Part shown: piece after piece, positions 25,107 to 33,904 of the stretch
How the letters are laid out: each line of letters starts with the position of its first letter
Numbering within the stretch: position 1 is the first letter of the stretch
Assembly: GCA_038205115.1 (NCBI GenBank)
Contig: JBBRCE010000018.1
Coordinates: forward strand, 1 to 64,000
Source of the DNA: JBBRCE01 sp038205115
GTDB lineage: Bacteria; Planctomycetota; Planctomycetia; Pirellulales; JBBRCE01
Direction of reading: 5' to 3'
Length of the DNA stretch: 64,000 nt
Position numbers and translations under genes: made by a program
Notes under the pieces: model-generated
What the model was told of the DNA's origin: nothing
What the model saw: the letters and a program-made list of their open reading frames with translations, nothing else
The model's database searches: none

Positions 25107-28100
25107 GGATGGTGGAGCTCCTCTGAAGCGTTTTCGTTAGCATCGATTTGCGAGGCTGCACTGTCTGCCAATTCTTTGTCAATATCCTCTTCCGGTCCGC
25201 CGCGCTCTTTATTGAGCAGCGTGTACATGATCGGAACGACCAGCAGCGTCAGAAAGGTCGAAGTCAACAGACCGCCGACGACGGCGCGGGCCAGTGGGAC
25301 ATTCGCCTCGCTGCCTTTGCCAAAGCCAATGGCCATCGGCAATAAGTCGAGGAAGGTCGCAAAAAACGTCATCAAGATCGGCCGAAATCGAATGGTTGCC
25401 GCGGTCTGGATTGCGGTTTTCAAATCGGCGCCCAGCTTACGTTGCTTGTTGGCAAAATCCACCAGCAGCACGCCGTTGGAAACCACGATGCCCACCATAA
25501 AGATCACGCCCATGCTCGATTGCACGTTCAGCGTGGTATGAGTTACGAACAGCATCGTCAACACACCAATCAATCCCAGCGGGATTGTAAACATAATCAC
25601 GCAAGGCGCAAGAAATGAGCGAAATAACACAACCAGCAACAGATAAACCAACGTCGCGGCGAGAATGAGCCCAAAGCCTAGATTGCCGAACGATTCAATC
25701 ATGCGGCTGTATTCGCCCTTCACACTTAATCGCATGCCGTCCGGAAAACTCATCGCGCCATCGGCGCCATCCGTGGGAACCACAACCGGATTCTTGGAAC
25801 TTGCGACGCGTTTCCACTCGTTGAGTTGAAATTGCCGCAAGTCCAAGTCGGCAACGACGCTGCCGATATCGCGCCGTTCTGTGTTGACAAGCACGTTGAA
25901 GGTTCTGGCCAGATTCGTGTGATTCGCCTCCACCGGCGCGGCGCCCGGGCGAATTGTCGCCAGCGATCCCAAATTCACGGGATGCTGACTGTTGCCACCC
26001 GTCGCGGGTATATCCAGCACATCCTCCAGCCGCCGGGCGTCATCTTCCGGATATTGAACCGCAACGAAATACTGATTGCCCGACTTGGGATCGATCCAAA
26101 ACACACGTCGAATCGACAAACTGGAGTTCATGGCGGTGGCGACTTGATCGACAACTTGCGCCATATCGAGTCCGGCGTCGCTGGCTTTTTGTCGATCGAC
26201 TTCGATAATCCGCTGCTTGGCATCGAGCCGTTGTTGCACGCGTACGTCGGCTGCGCCGTCGCAACGAGAAATCCAATCCCGCGCGCGCTGCGCAAGCGTA
26301 ATCGCTTCATCGGTTTTTCCGCCTTCGATTTGCACATCGATCGGTGACGACGCGCCGTAATTCAAGGCGGCGGAGATCATACCGCCGGTGTCGAAGTTAA
26401 AATGCAAATCGGTAAACTCAGGATTGTCCGCAAAGTGATGGCGCAAATCGATGGCATATTCCTGCGCGCTTTTACTCCGCTCGTCGCTGAGCTGAAGTTT
26501 GATCACGGCATCTTGCGAACCTGAATTCGGCGTATAGGCGGCCGACCAGTCAGGCACCAAGCCGAGTTCAGACACGAGCATTTTTCGTTCATCCGCCGGA
26601 ATGACCTCTTCGATATACTTCTCGACGCGAATGACTCGCTGCTCGGTCGATTCGAGGTTTGTTCCTGACGGGCAACGCACGAAGATGGTGATTTGCCCTG
26701 CATCGACCTGCGGAAAGAACTCGCGGCCAATGCCTGCCAACAGTCCGAGCGAGCAGAGAAATAACACGCCGACAATCGATAAAACCAAGGCCTTACGTTG
26801 CAAAGCCCAGTCCAACAGCCTTGCATAACGATGCGTCAGTGCATTCAAGCCGGCATCGATCCGCACATACAGTCGTTTTCCCACACTGTCCGAGAGATGC
26901 TCATCGCCAGGGTGGTGGTCCGCGTGCTTCAGATATTTGGCGCAGAGCGTTGGAATCAACGTTCGCGACAGCACAAACGAGGCGATCATCGCAAAGGCCA
27001 GCGCCAGCGTCAGCGGCTTGAAGAGAAACCCGCCCATGCCAGGCATCAGCGCAATTGGGCACAGCACAATGATTGTGGTCATCGTCGCCACGAGCACCGG
27101 TATCGTGACTTCGGTTGCTCCGTCGTAAGCCGCCTTGACGCTGGATTTTCCCAACGTTTGATGGCGGTGAGTATTTTCAAGTACCACAATCGCGTCGTCC
27201 ACAAGCGGCCCGATGGCCAGTGCCAGCCCGCCCAGCGTCATGGCGTTGATCGTGTTACCGCCGCTGCTCAAGCAGATAATCGAAACCAAAATCGCCAGCG
27301 GGATCGACATCGTGGCGAAGACCGTCATCCGCCAGTTGCCTAAGAAGATCAAAATCATCAGCGCCACCAGAACCGCGCCGATGATCCCTTCGTGAATGAG
27401 GCTCTCGATCGCTTCTTTCACATAGACCGATTGGTCCATCACCAATTCCAGGTGTACGGTCTTTCCCGACGACTGAAACACTTCTTCCATGTGTTTGAGT
27501 TCATCGCGGACCCCGTTAACGACCGTCAGGCTGCTGGCGCCTTGCTGACGATAAATCGGCACGTAGACTTGCCGATGCCCGTTAATTCGAACCAGACCGG
27601 TTTGGATGGCGTGCGAATCTTTGGCAACGCCGATATCCTTGAGATAGACGCGGTTGCCTTCCGTCACGCGTAGCGGAATGTTGTTGAGTTCTTCAACCGC
27701 GTTGACCATCGCATTGGTGTCGAGTTGAAATTCGTATGTTCCGAACTTCGCCACACCAGGCGTGACCATCAGATTCTGTTTACTGAGTGCTTCCACAACA
27801 TCCAATGGCGAAAGATTCCGCGCTTCGAGCTTTTTCGGATCGACGTAAATCAAGATCGTGCGGTCGCGTCCACCAAACACGGCCGGCGCAACGACGCCTT
27901 TGATGCCGCCGAGCATGTTTCGCAGTTCGATGCGCGCTAGGTCTTTAAGTTGTGTTTCGTCCAAGTCGGGGCTCGTGATGCTCAGCACGCCCAGCGGCAA
28001 AGTGCCGGTTGGATCGAAAGGCAGCACCACCGGTGGCAGCGTGTTTGGCGGAAGCGTCGGCAGAGCGCCCAAGGCCAACGAATTGACTTGCGTCAAAGCA

Positions 28101-28408
28101 CCGTTGGGATCGATCTCGTCGCGAAAGTAAAGCCGTACGACGCTCACGCCTTGCGTGGACTTAGATTCGACTTTCTGGCAACCCGTGGCTTGATTCGTCC
28201 AACGTTCGATGCGGTTGGTGATGGTTTTTTCTACCGACACAGTTGGCATGCCGGCGTAGTACGTCATTACCTGCACGGCCGGAGCTTTGAAAACCGGCAG
28301 AATATCGACAGCAATACTCGTCACCGCCACGCCGCCAATCACCAAGATCAAGATCGCCAACACGGCGACCGCGTACGGGTTTTTCAGCGAGATCTTGACG
28401 AGATCCAT
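25103..28408 (-). CDS. RND-family efflux transporter permease (AcrB/CusA-like)
   Basis: 1101 residues if started at the ATG at 28408 (MDLVKISLKNPYAVAVLAIL); a GTG at 28450 would add 14 residues and cannot be excluded. Features: first membrane helix then a large periplasmic loop; LALAIGPLVDDAIVVLENTHRH in the TM4 region with the paired aspartates of the proton relay; a second half with VMFTIPLGLIGVLTMLF-like and VGIVVSNGVLLVDFANKQR. It exports substrates from periplasm or inner membrane using the proton gradient. Sequence alone does not decide between drug and metal substrates. Its adaptor and TolC-like genes follow on the same strand after the uspA gene. Confidence 0.94.
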   Translation of the reverse strand: MDLVKISLKNPYAVAVLAILILVIGGVAVTSIAVDILPVFKAPAVQVMTYYAGMPTVSVEKTITNRIERWTNQATGCQKVESKSTQGVSVVRLYFRDEIDPNGALTQVNSLALGALPTLPPNTLPPVVLPFDPTGTLPLGVLSITSPDLDETQLKDLARIELRNMLGGIKGVVAPAVFGGRDRTILIYVDPKKLEARNLSPLDVVEALSKQNLMVTPGVAKFGTYEFQLDTNAMVNAVEELNNIPLRVTEGNRVYLKDIGVAKDSHAIQTGLVRINGHRQVYVPIYRQQGASSLTVVNGVRDELKHMEEVFQSSGKTVHLELVMDQSVYVKEAIESLIHEGIIGAVLVALMILIFLGNWRMTVFATMSIPLAILVSIICLSSGGNTINAMTLGGLALAIGPLVDDAIVVLENTHRHQTLGKSSVKAAYDGATEVTIPVLVATMTTIIVLCPIALMPGMGGFLFKPLTLALAFAMIASFVLSRTLIPTLCAKYLKHADHHPGDEHLSDSVGKRLYVRIDAGLNALTHRYARLLDWALQRKALVLSIVGVLFLCSLGLLAGIGREFFPQVDAGQITIFVRCPSGTNLESTEQRVIRVEKYIEEVIPADERKMLVSELGLVPDWSAAYTPNSGSQDAVIKLQLSDERSKSAQEYAIDLRHHFADNPEFTDLHFNFDTGGMISAALNYGASSPIDVQIEGGKTDEAITLAQRARDWISRCDGAADVRVQQRLDAKQRIIEVDRQKASDAGLDMAQVVDQVATAMNSSLSIRRVFWIDPKSGNQYFVAVQYPEDDARRLEDVLDIPATGGNSQHPVNLGSLATIRPGAAPVEANHTNLARTFNVLVNTERRDIGSVVADLDLRQFQLNEWKRVASSKNPVVVPTDGADGAMSFPDGMRLSVKGEYSRMIESFGNLGFGLILAATLVYLLLVVLFRSFLAPCVIMFTIPLGLIGVLTMLFVTHTTLNVQSSMGVIFMVGIVVSNGVLLVDFANKQRKLGADLKTAIQTAATIRFRPILMTFFATFLDLLPMAIGFGKGSEANVPLARAVVGGLLTSTFLTLLVVPIMYTLLNKERGGPEEDIDKELADSAASQIDANENASEELHHP

Positions 28409-28805
28409 GGTTGGCGGTCCGGCAGTTAGCCGCGAGCTGTCGGCAGCCACTCGCCTTTGTCAGGCGTTAAGTCAGGCCGCGAAAAGTCGCGTAGGATCAA
28501 AGGGTGGACAAAATCATTTCAAGCGTAATTGACGGAATTCCGTATTTTCACTTTCGTCGAACAGCCACTCGCGGGCTATCGCAGACGATCTGCCAATGAC
28601 GTCGCAGTCGACGCAAAGCGTTCGCGTTGCATGCCGACGAATAAAACGCTTGCAATTGCAACAGTGCTAGGAGGGAAAGGCGAACAGATTTGGAAAGAGA
28701 CGCGCGTGGCCGGACCTATCGATTTTAAGTCGATTGCCCTTTTGCCGCAATGCTCGCGTTTTCGTGAATGCGCGGCGATGAAACACGCATTCGATGATTT
28801 GAGCG
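28409..28805. other. Intergenic region upstream of the RND transporter gene
   Basis: About 400 bases. A plus-strand frame of 108 codons from 28529 runs into the end of the DUF1559 gene and shows no known domain, so it is not called. An AT-richer segment near 28505-28560 might hold the transporter promoter. Nothing else is recognised. Confidence 0.4.
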
Positions 28806-29804
28806 TCAATAATCCGTTACGGTTTCACCGCCATTCCGAGTCGAGAGTGCTGTGAGAATGTCTGGCGGTAGTGAATCGGTGAGAAACTTTACCGCGCCGG
28901 AGGCAAATGCGAAATTGACGCCGCCCGGATGCTCGCTTCCCCAGGCAGTTAGCCGCTGATCGGCCAGCGGCAGAAAGGCTTGGATATTTGCGCCGCGAGC
29001 GTCATTGCCTGCGTTGTAAGTAATCGGAACGCGAAAGTTCAACGGCACTTGTGCGCCCATCGTTACATTAGCGATGCACTTTTGTCCGCCAGATGCTGCC
29101 CACCAACCCCAGGTTTCGAGTGGGTCGCCCCAGCCGATCGCAGTAAACGATGCGTAATTCTTGTCTCTGTGCGAACGCTCTCCAAACAAGAGCGTCTGGC
29201 TCAGTCCATCGGTTACGGTTGCGGATCGTACCGCGTGTTGATTGGGTTTTGGCTGCGATGCAGGACCGGTGGTGTGAAAGATTCCATCGGTCGTTGCATT
29301 TTCCGTCGGGTACGAACAACTTCCGCCGTTTCCGCCATAACTGGTCAGCGAATAAGTCCATCGAGGTTGGACGACCGGAGCGACGACAACATCGTCGCTG
29401 GGGCAGAACAAGTAAGGCAACACGTGGGCTGTCCGCGCGCTGGCGCCACCCACGGTGTTTAACATGGGATCCTTCATCACCCATTGATTGGCTAGTACTT
29501 GTTCGTCGAGATAAGGGAGCAAATATACGAAGAGCGTCTGGCCGCGGTATACGGGCCCGGTTGAAAACGCCGACTGATCCATGCCGGGAGGAAATCGCTC
29601 TTTCGCTGTGTCGTAGCCAATTGCGGCAGTTGCCAATTGATGCAATTGACTGCTGCATTGCGCGCGGCGGGCAGCCTCGCGAGCTCCGCTCAGGACCGGC
29701 AAAAGAATTGCGACGAGCATTCCGATGATTGCAATCACCACCAATAGCTCGATGAGCGTGAATCCAGTTCGGCAGCGCGTGTAAGTGATTGAATGTCGCA
29801 TCAT
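28806..29804 (-). CDS. DUF1559 domain protein with type IV pilin-like N-terminus
   Basis: 332 residues from the ATG at 29804, which overlaps the stop of the upstream gene (TGATG). A prepilin leader, RTGFTLIELLVVIAIIGMLV, is followed by the DUF1559/SBP_bac_10 body: VLSGAREAARRAQCSSQLHQLA, YDTAKERFPPGM, a central VTDGLSQTLLFGERSHRDKNY and a closing GSEHPGGVNFAFASGAVKFL. This family is massively expanded in planctomycetes. Its members are thought to be pseudopilin-like surface or secretion components, but their role is unproven. Confidence 0.93.
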   Translation of the reverse strand: MMRHSITYTRCRTGFTLIELLVVIAIIGMLVAILLPVLSGAREAARRAQCSSQLHQLATAAIGYDTAKERFPPGMDQSAFSTGPVYRGQTLFVYLLPYLDEQVLANQWVMKDPMLNTVGGASARTAHVLPYLFCPSDDVVVAPVVQPRWTYSLTSYGGNGGSCSYPTENATTDGIFHTTGPASQPKPNQHAVRSATVTDGLSQTLLFGERSHRDKNYASFTAIGWGDPLETWGWWAASGGQKCIANVTMGAQVPLNFRVPITYNAGNDARGANIQAFLPLADQRLTAWGSEHPGGVNFAFASGAVKFLTDSLPPDILTALSTRNGGETVTDY

Positions 29805-30538
29805 CAGGTCACGCGCACAGCGCGCCAATGCGCATCGTTGGCTGTTTCTGAATCGGCAGGAACGACAAATAACACGATTCTTCCGCCACGATAATTTGGC
29901 CGCAATCGCTTACCGAGGTCGACGACGCCAGTCGTCACGCGTTCGCCAGAGTCATATCGCGCGACCCTGTCGACGCCAAAATCCAACAATGAATTCACGG
30001 CCTGACAGCCAGATATGTCGAACAAATCGCCGCCCACGTTTTCTCGATAGATGACACGCCCATCGTTACGCGTGGCCAACAATCCAATGGCTGCCAGAGC
30101 GCCGATCACGCCATCTTCCGTTCCGCCGAGACCTTCTAAAAAGATATCGTGTTTGAGTGCAACTTTTCTCGCTGCCTCCTGCGTCACCAACTCCGTTTGA
30201 CAACGCAGGCCAAACGCGATCACTTCCGCCGGAACGGAATCCACCTCATTACGTGTTACACATAAACCCGGATCGCTGCCGACGGGGCACCAAGCGACAA
30301 TTCGGCTTCGCATTTCGGCGATGAACTGTTCTCGATTCGCCTGCGGCGCGACTTCGAACGCAATTGCCGCGCAACCGTTTTTTCGCGTGCAAGGAACGCG
30401 CGGATCTTGCAGCAATTGATGGCGGACAATCAAGGTTCCGCGATAACCGTTACCGGTCGACATCACCAGATGCCGGGCAAGTTGATTCGTGCCCGGATGG
30501 TCGAGCGTATCAGTATCATCGAGCCCAACATACAACAT
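29804..30538 (-). CDS. TiaS-like protein (TCKD/FLD part only)
   Basis: 244 residues. The N-terminus reads MLYVGLDDTDTLDHPGTNQLA, followed by DPRVPCTRKNGCAAIAFEV, DPGLCVTR, and GLGGTEDGVIGALAAIGLLA. These match the opening domains of archaeal TiaS, the enzyme that attaches agmatine to C34 of tRNA-Ile2. TiaS is about 420 residues with OB and Zn-ribbon domains at its end; both are missing here, so tRNA modification is unlikely. It lies in a tight operon, 18 bases after a membrane-protein gene and overlapping the DUF1559 gene. Inference: a nucleotide-binding relative of unknown role. Confidence 0.75.
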   Translation of the reverse strand: MLYVGLDDTDTLDHPGTNQLARHLVMSTGNGYRGTLIVRHQLLQDPRVPCTRKNGCAAIAFEVAPQANREQFIAEMRSRIVAWCPVGSDPGLCVTRNEVDSVPAEVIAFGLRCQTELVTQEAARKVALKHDIFLEGLGGTEDGVIGALAAIGLLATRNDGRVIYRENVGGDLFDISGCQAVNSLLDFGVDRVARYDSGERVTTGVVDLGKRLRPNYRGGRIVLFVVPADSETANDAHWRAVRVT

Positions 30539-30556
30539 GGTGACATTCCACGCCGG

Positions 30557-31156
30557 CTAGGCCGTTTTGTCTGATGCCCGAAACCATACCGCCGCGCTGA
30601 TCAGGCCCGCCAATAATCCGAACAGTGCGTAGGTGAGAATGCGGACCGACCATGACCACGAGCGTTCGCCGGCGAGGTCGAGCCCTAGCGTGGCAGTCGT
30701 CCAGCGAGTTGCTAATGCACACAGATTTGCCAGCAGCCCTGCGGTGGCGAATCGCAAATAGATCCGCCAGCCGGAACGAGCATTCGTCAGCGCCGTGTCT
30801 AAGAACAGGCCGAGCAAGACAACGCTGGCTGTTGTCGTAATGTGCCCTTTGCCGATCTGCTGCCACCAAGCGGCGCCCACAACCAGGCCACCGACAATCC
30901 CGATGATTGATCCCGCGCATCGCCGGGGAACGAGGCTAATTCCCAAGGCCATCGGAAATACGGCACGCATGATGGCATTGCCTGGCAACCGGATGTTCCA
31001 GGGAAAATAGACCATCAACAAGCCGCAAGCAACACCACTCAGAACGAGCGCGATCCATTCCGCTGCGTTTATCGCATCGGCCTTCCGTAACCAAGCCGGC
31101 AATCGCGCCGAGTCTGCCACGCCACGACGAAGAGCAAAGACGCTTTGCAAGGGCAT
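30557..31156 (-). CDS. Multi-pass membrane protein, possibly transporter S-component-like
   Basis: 199 residues from the ATG at 31156, which has ACGGAGG upstream; a longer in-frame extension has no support. Five or six membrane helices are visible (IALVLSGVACGLLMVYF, AVFPMALGISLVP, AGSIIGIVGGLVVGAAW, TASVVLLGLFLDTAL, IYLRFATAGLLANLCAL, ILTYALFGLLAGLISAAVWF). The size and helix count resemble ECF-type S components, but no vitamin signature is recognised. It is 18 bases upstream of the TiaS-like gene, so the two are probably functionally linked. Confidence 0.7.
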   Translation of the reverse strand: MPLQSVFALRRGVADSARLPAWLRKADAINAAEWIALVLSGVACGLLMVYFPWNIRLPGNAIMRAVFPMALGISLVPRRCAGSIIGIVGGLVVGAAWWQQIGKGHITTTASVVLLGLFLDTALTNARSGWRIYLRFATAGLLANLCALATRWTTATLGLDLAGERSWSWSVRILTYALFGLLAGLISAAVWFRASDKTA

Positions 31157-31172
31157 GCCTCCGTAGAGAGAT

Positions 31173-32003
31173 TTAATTGAGCTTGCGGCGAATCCCGCGC
31201 CAACCAGCGAGTATGATTCCGCCGGTGGCAAGCATGACAAATGTACTGGGTTCGGGTACGGCCGTAAAATCGACGGACAATGTCGGCCGGAGTGCAGGTG
31301 TCGCAGATTCGCGGCTGTCGAATATGCGATTCGCGCCCTTATCCGTAACCAAAGTGCCTTCGTCGCCTTCGAGGATCCAACCAAAATTGCCGGCAGTGCC
31401 ATTGATCCAACTTTGAACGTCACTGACCAGACCCGACGAACTCCAATTCACAAGACCCGTAAAGGTACCGCCAGGAACGTTTTGCATTGCGCTGGCTGTT
31501 GGCAAAAAGTCACCGCCGGCTGTCGTCCAATGCGTTCCGCTCGTAACCGTGGCTGGCGAACCCGTGACCGTCGACACCAAGGAAAAATTCCACGTCGAAC
31601 TGTTCGTAGTCGCATCGCTGCCGTTTCCAGCACCGCCTCCACCAGTTCCGCTTAATCCTGCCGACGTTCCTTCACCCCAATCCCTCGTTAATCGAAAGAC
31701 GGAGTAAGCACGAGTCGTCGCGTCCATGCCCCCGACCGTATTCACATTGAGAGTTAACGTGGCAGAGTTAATGGTGGAACCAGCCGGAATCGATGACAAG
31801 TCGAACTTCATCAGCGCCCGACGTGGCGCGAACGTACTGGTTTCTCCAGCAAAGAGACTGATATAAGCCCCGGCACTGGTATCCCCTGTGGCGTAGATTG
31901 TATTGTCCTGGACAGGGTTAACTGAAATCGTCATCGCGGAAGCATACGACGACGTTCCCAGCCAGGCCAACGCAAACGCGAGAATTCCAAGCGGCGACTT
32001 CAC
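31173..32003 (-). CDS. PEP-CTERM protein with DNRLRE-type domain
   Basis: 276 residues with a GTG start at 32003. The signal peptide (GILAFALAWLGTSSYASA) is followed by a DNRLRE-like beta domain: NPVQDNTIYA, APRRALMKFDLSSIPAGSTINSATLTLNV and FRLTRDWGEGT. Glycine/serine-rich strands follow, and the C-terminus is a PEP-CTERM signal: VPEPSTFVMLATGGIILAGW plus a basic tail. It is expected to be exported, processed by an exosortase and attached to or released from the surface. It heads a minus-strand run of four genes, 16 bases before the membrane-protein gene. Confidence 0.87.
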   Translation of the reverse strand: MKSPLGILAFALAWLGTSSYASAMTISVNPVQDNTIYATGDTSAGAYISLFAGETSTFAPRRALMKFDLSSIPAGSTINSATLTLNVNTVGGMDATTRAYSVFRLTRDWGEGTSAGLSGTGGGGAGNGSDATTNSSTWNFSLVSTVTGSPATVTSGTHWTTAGGDFLPTASAMQNVPGGTFTGLVNWSSSGLVSDVQSWINGTAGNFGWILEGDEGTLVTDKGANRIFDSRESATPALRPTLSVDFTAVPEPSTFVMLATGGIILAGWRGIRRKLN

Positions 32004-32183
32004 GGTGTTTCTCTCGGCAAGTAAGATAGACGTTGCTAAACAAGGGTCAAACGATCAAAAACAGCCGACGTCTTGCTACCTTGTTCATTGAAACAATGCG
32101 ACGCGATGCCCGCACGACCGTTTCGCGGGGACGCCACCTCCACGGCCGCGTTTGATACGTTAGTATCGTCGTCGGATATAATC

Positions 32184-33242
32184 ATGTCAACAGACTTCAG
32201 CCTGAAAAACGCGGTCCGCCAACAGCGGCTGGCGCGCGGTTGGACCCAGGAAGAACTGGCACGCCGCTCGGGAATTTCGCGAGCAGAGGTTTCGGCAATT
32301 GAGACCGATCGTGTGTCGCCTTCGGCAGCCGTGGCTCTGATCTTGGCGGGAACGTTCGAATGCCGGGTTGAGGACTTGTTTCAATTAGCATCGGCCGCGC
32401 ACGCTGCGCCAACCTGGGCTTGGCCGCCCAGTCGCCAGCCAAGCCGTTATTGGCGAGCCGAGGTCAATCGCCGCACGCTCACATATCCAGTCGAATCGAA
32501 CGGACTGGGCGTGCAACCGGCCGATGGCACATTCTCGCAGGGCCAAATGACGCTGACAACCGAGTGCGATCCTTCGCGAACGTTGGTTCTGGCCTGCTGT
32601 GATCCGGCGGTAGGACTGTTAGCGCACGAGATGATGAAGTCGCATTGCGTGCGGCTGCTGGTCATATCGCGTTCCAGTCGCGCCGCATTGAACCTTTTGC
32701 GACAGGGCTTGGTTCACTTGGCAGGCGTTCATCTCGCTGGTACTGACGACGCGGGCAACGCACGGGCTGTCAGGAACGAGTTGGGCCCTGGATATCGATT
32801 AATTCGTGCGACACGCTGGCGGGCAGGATTGGCGATTGCGCCAGGTCGTAAAGTCCGTTCCGTTCGCGGCGCGATTGGATCAAATCTGCGTTGGGTTGGT
32901 CGCGAAGTCGGTTCCGGCGCTCGGCAGTGCTTGGACGACCTGTTAGGCAAGAAAGCCACATTCCGCCGTCTGGCAAGCGACCATCGCGGCGTGGCCGAAG
33001 CGATTCGCTGCGGTTGGGCCGAAGTTGGCGTCACCTTACAACTGACCAGTGAAGAAGCTGGGCTGGATTTCTTGAGCGTCCGCCAGGAACCATATGATCT
33101 GTGTTATCGAGCCGATTGCGAAAATGATCCGCGCCTAATTGCATTGCTACAAGTGATTCGATCTGTGGCCTACCGTGGAGAACTTGCAGCATTGCCGGGC
33201 TATGACAGCGCATCGACCGGCGAAGTTCAAGACGCTCAGTAA
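32184..33242 (+). CDS. XRE-family regulator fused to a periplasmic-binding-like domain
   Basis: 352 residues from the ATG at 32184; an earlier in-frame start would add 37 residues of low quality. Residues 8-63 form a classic HTH_3 domain (AVRQQRLARGWTQEELARRS, AIETDRVSPSAAVAL). After a linker, residues about 150-340 resemble the COG1910-type molybdate-binding-like domain: LVLACCDPAVGLLAHEM, LVHLAGVHLAGTDD, VGSGARQCLDDLL, RGVAEAIRCGWAEVGVTLQ, CYRADCENDPR. Such proteins sense a small ligand and repress or activate genes. The modABC operon lies 17 kb away, so molybdate as ligand is only a possibility. Confidence 0.88.
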   Translation: MSTDFSLKNAVRQQRLARGWTQEELARRSGISRAEVSAIETDRVSPSAAVALILAGTFECRVEDLFQLASAAHAAPTWAWPPSRQPSRYWRAEVNRRTLTYPVESNGLGVQPADGTFSQGQMTLTTECDPSRTLVLACCDPAVGLLAHEMMKSHCVRLLVISRSSRAALNLLRQGLVHLAGVHLAGTDDAGNARAVRNELGPGYRLIRATRWRAGLAIAPGRKVRSVRGAIGSNLRWVGREVGSGARQCLDDLLGKKATFRRLASDHRGVAEAIRCGWAEVGVTLQLTSEEAGLDFLSVRQEPYDLCYRADCENDPRLIALLQVIRSVAYRGELAALPGYDSASTGEVQDAQ

Positions 33243-33334
33243 TTGCAAATGGGATGCAACGAAATTCTGCTGGGGTTCACCACGCCGGCGCCCGTGGCCA
33301 CTATGCTGCGGGTAGCCATGGCCAACATCCTCTC

Positions 33335-33460
33335 GCCCAGCGAGTTGGCTATCCGCTGGCGGCGCTGTTGGCCCTCACTGTTGCGCTGGTGAGGTACAAC
33401 TGGCTGGCCTTGGTCAAATCGAGCGCGCGTGCGGTGCATGTCGACGCGGACGTCAGCGAT
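33335..33460 (+). pseudogene. Transposase remnant, IS4-like C-terminus
   Basis: The frame encodes RVGYPLAALLALTVALVRYN, then WLALVKSSARAVHVDADVSD. This is the helix-rich tail found at the end of IS4-type transposases in planctomycetes (ALxxALVxYNxLALVKxxLRAVH). Nothing upstream or downstream belongs to the same element. Recognised from memory of the family only. Confidence 0.55.
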
Positions 33461-33559
33461 AGCCCGCATTTCTCACAACGCGGGTTGAAAAGGGCTGCCT
33501 GGTATGGCATAAGTTGCTTTACGACAAACGACTTTCGCCACAGAACCCAGAGCAGCCCG

Positions 33560-33690
33560 ATGCAAACAGAGTGTAACGGGCCGACGTTCGAATTTCAGCC
33601 CTGGGCTGGCCGCCAAGTCACGGCGCGGTTTGAAGGCGGCACCGTCACCTTCGATGCCGGTGCCCTACTGTTGGGCGAGGTCGCTCGCAG
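33560..33690 (+). pseudogene. Transposase remnant, IS1380-like N-terminus
   Basis: An ATG at 33560 starts MQTECNGPTFEFQPWAGRQV, then TARFEGGTVTFDAGALLLGEVA. This is the start of IS1380-family transposases (FxPLxxRxVVAxFDGGxxTSDAGGLLLREVE). The homology stops at about 33690, leaving only some 40 of 450 residues. Confidence 0.7.
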
Positions 33691-33840
33691 TTGGCGTTGG
33701 TGTCTTTCGGCAAGCGCATTCGGCTGCACTTTCTGCCGCCGTACTGCCCGGATCACAATCGCATCGAGCGGACCTGGAAAGATATCCAAGACAACGTCAC
33801 CCGCAACCATCGCTGCCGGACGAAGAGCGAGTTGTTGACA
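33691..33840 (+). pseudogene. Transposase remnant, IS630-like DDE C-terminus
   Basis: VSFGKRIRLHFLPPYCPDHN followed by RIERTWKDIQDNVTRNHRCRT is the C-terminal DDE motif block of IS630-type transposases (LPPYSPxLNPIExxW). It abuts the IS1380 remnant in another frame. Only about 50 residues are left. Confidence 0.8.
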
Positions 33841-33904
33841 TCAGGACGTGGCTGGTCCACTGACGCACAGTTACTTATACCACTTCGCTTCCCTGGAGAA
33901 TTTT

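Noticed and set aside
28529..28855. Plus-strand frame of 108 codons near the RND promoter region
   Set aside because: No known domain, runs into the DUF1559 gene and lacks a convincing start.
33254..33838. 194-codon open frame across the transposase patch
   Set aside because: It joins an IS4-like tail with an IS1380 head by chance; treated as remnants, not a gene.
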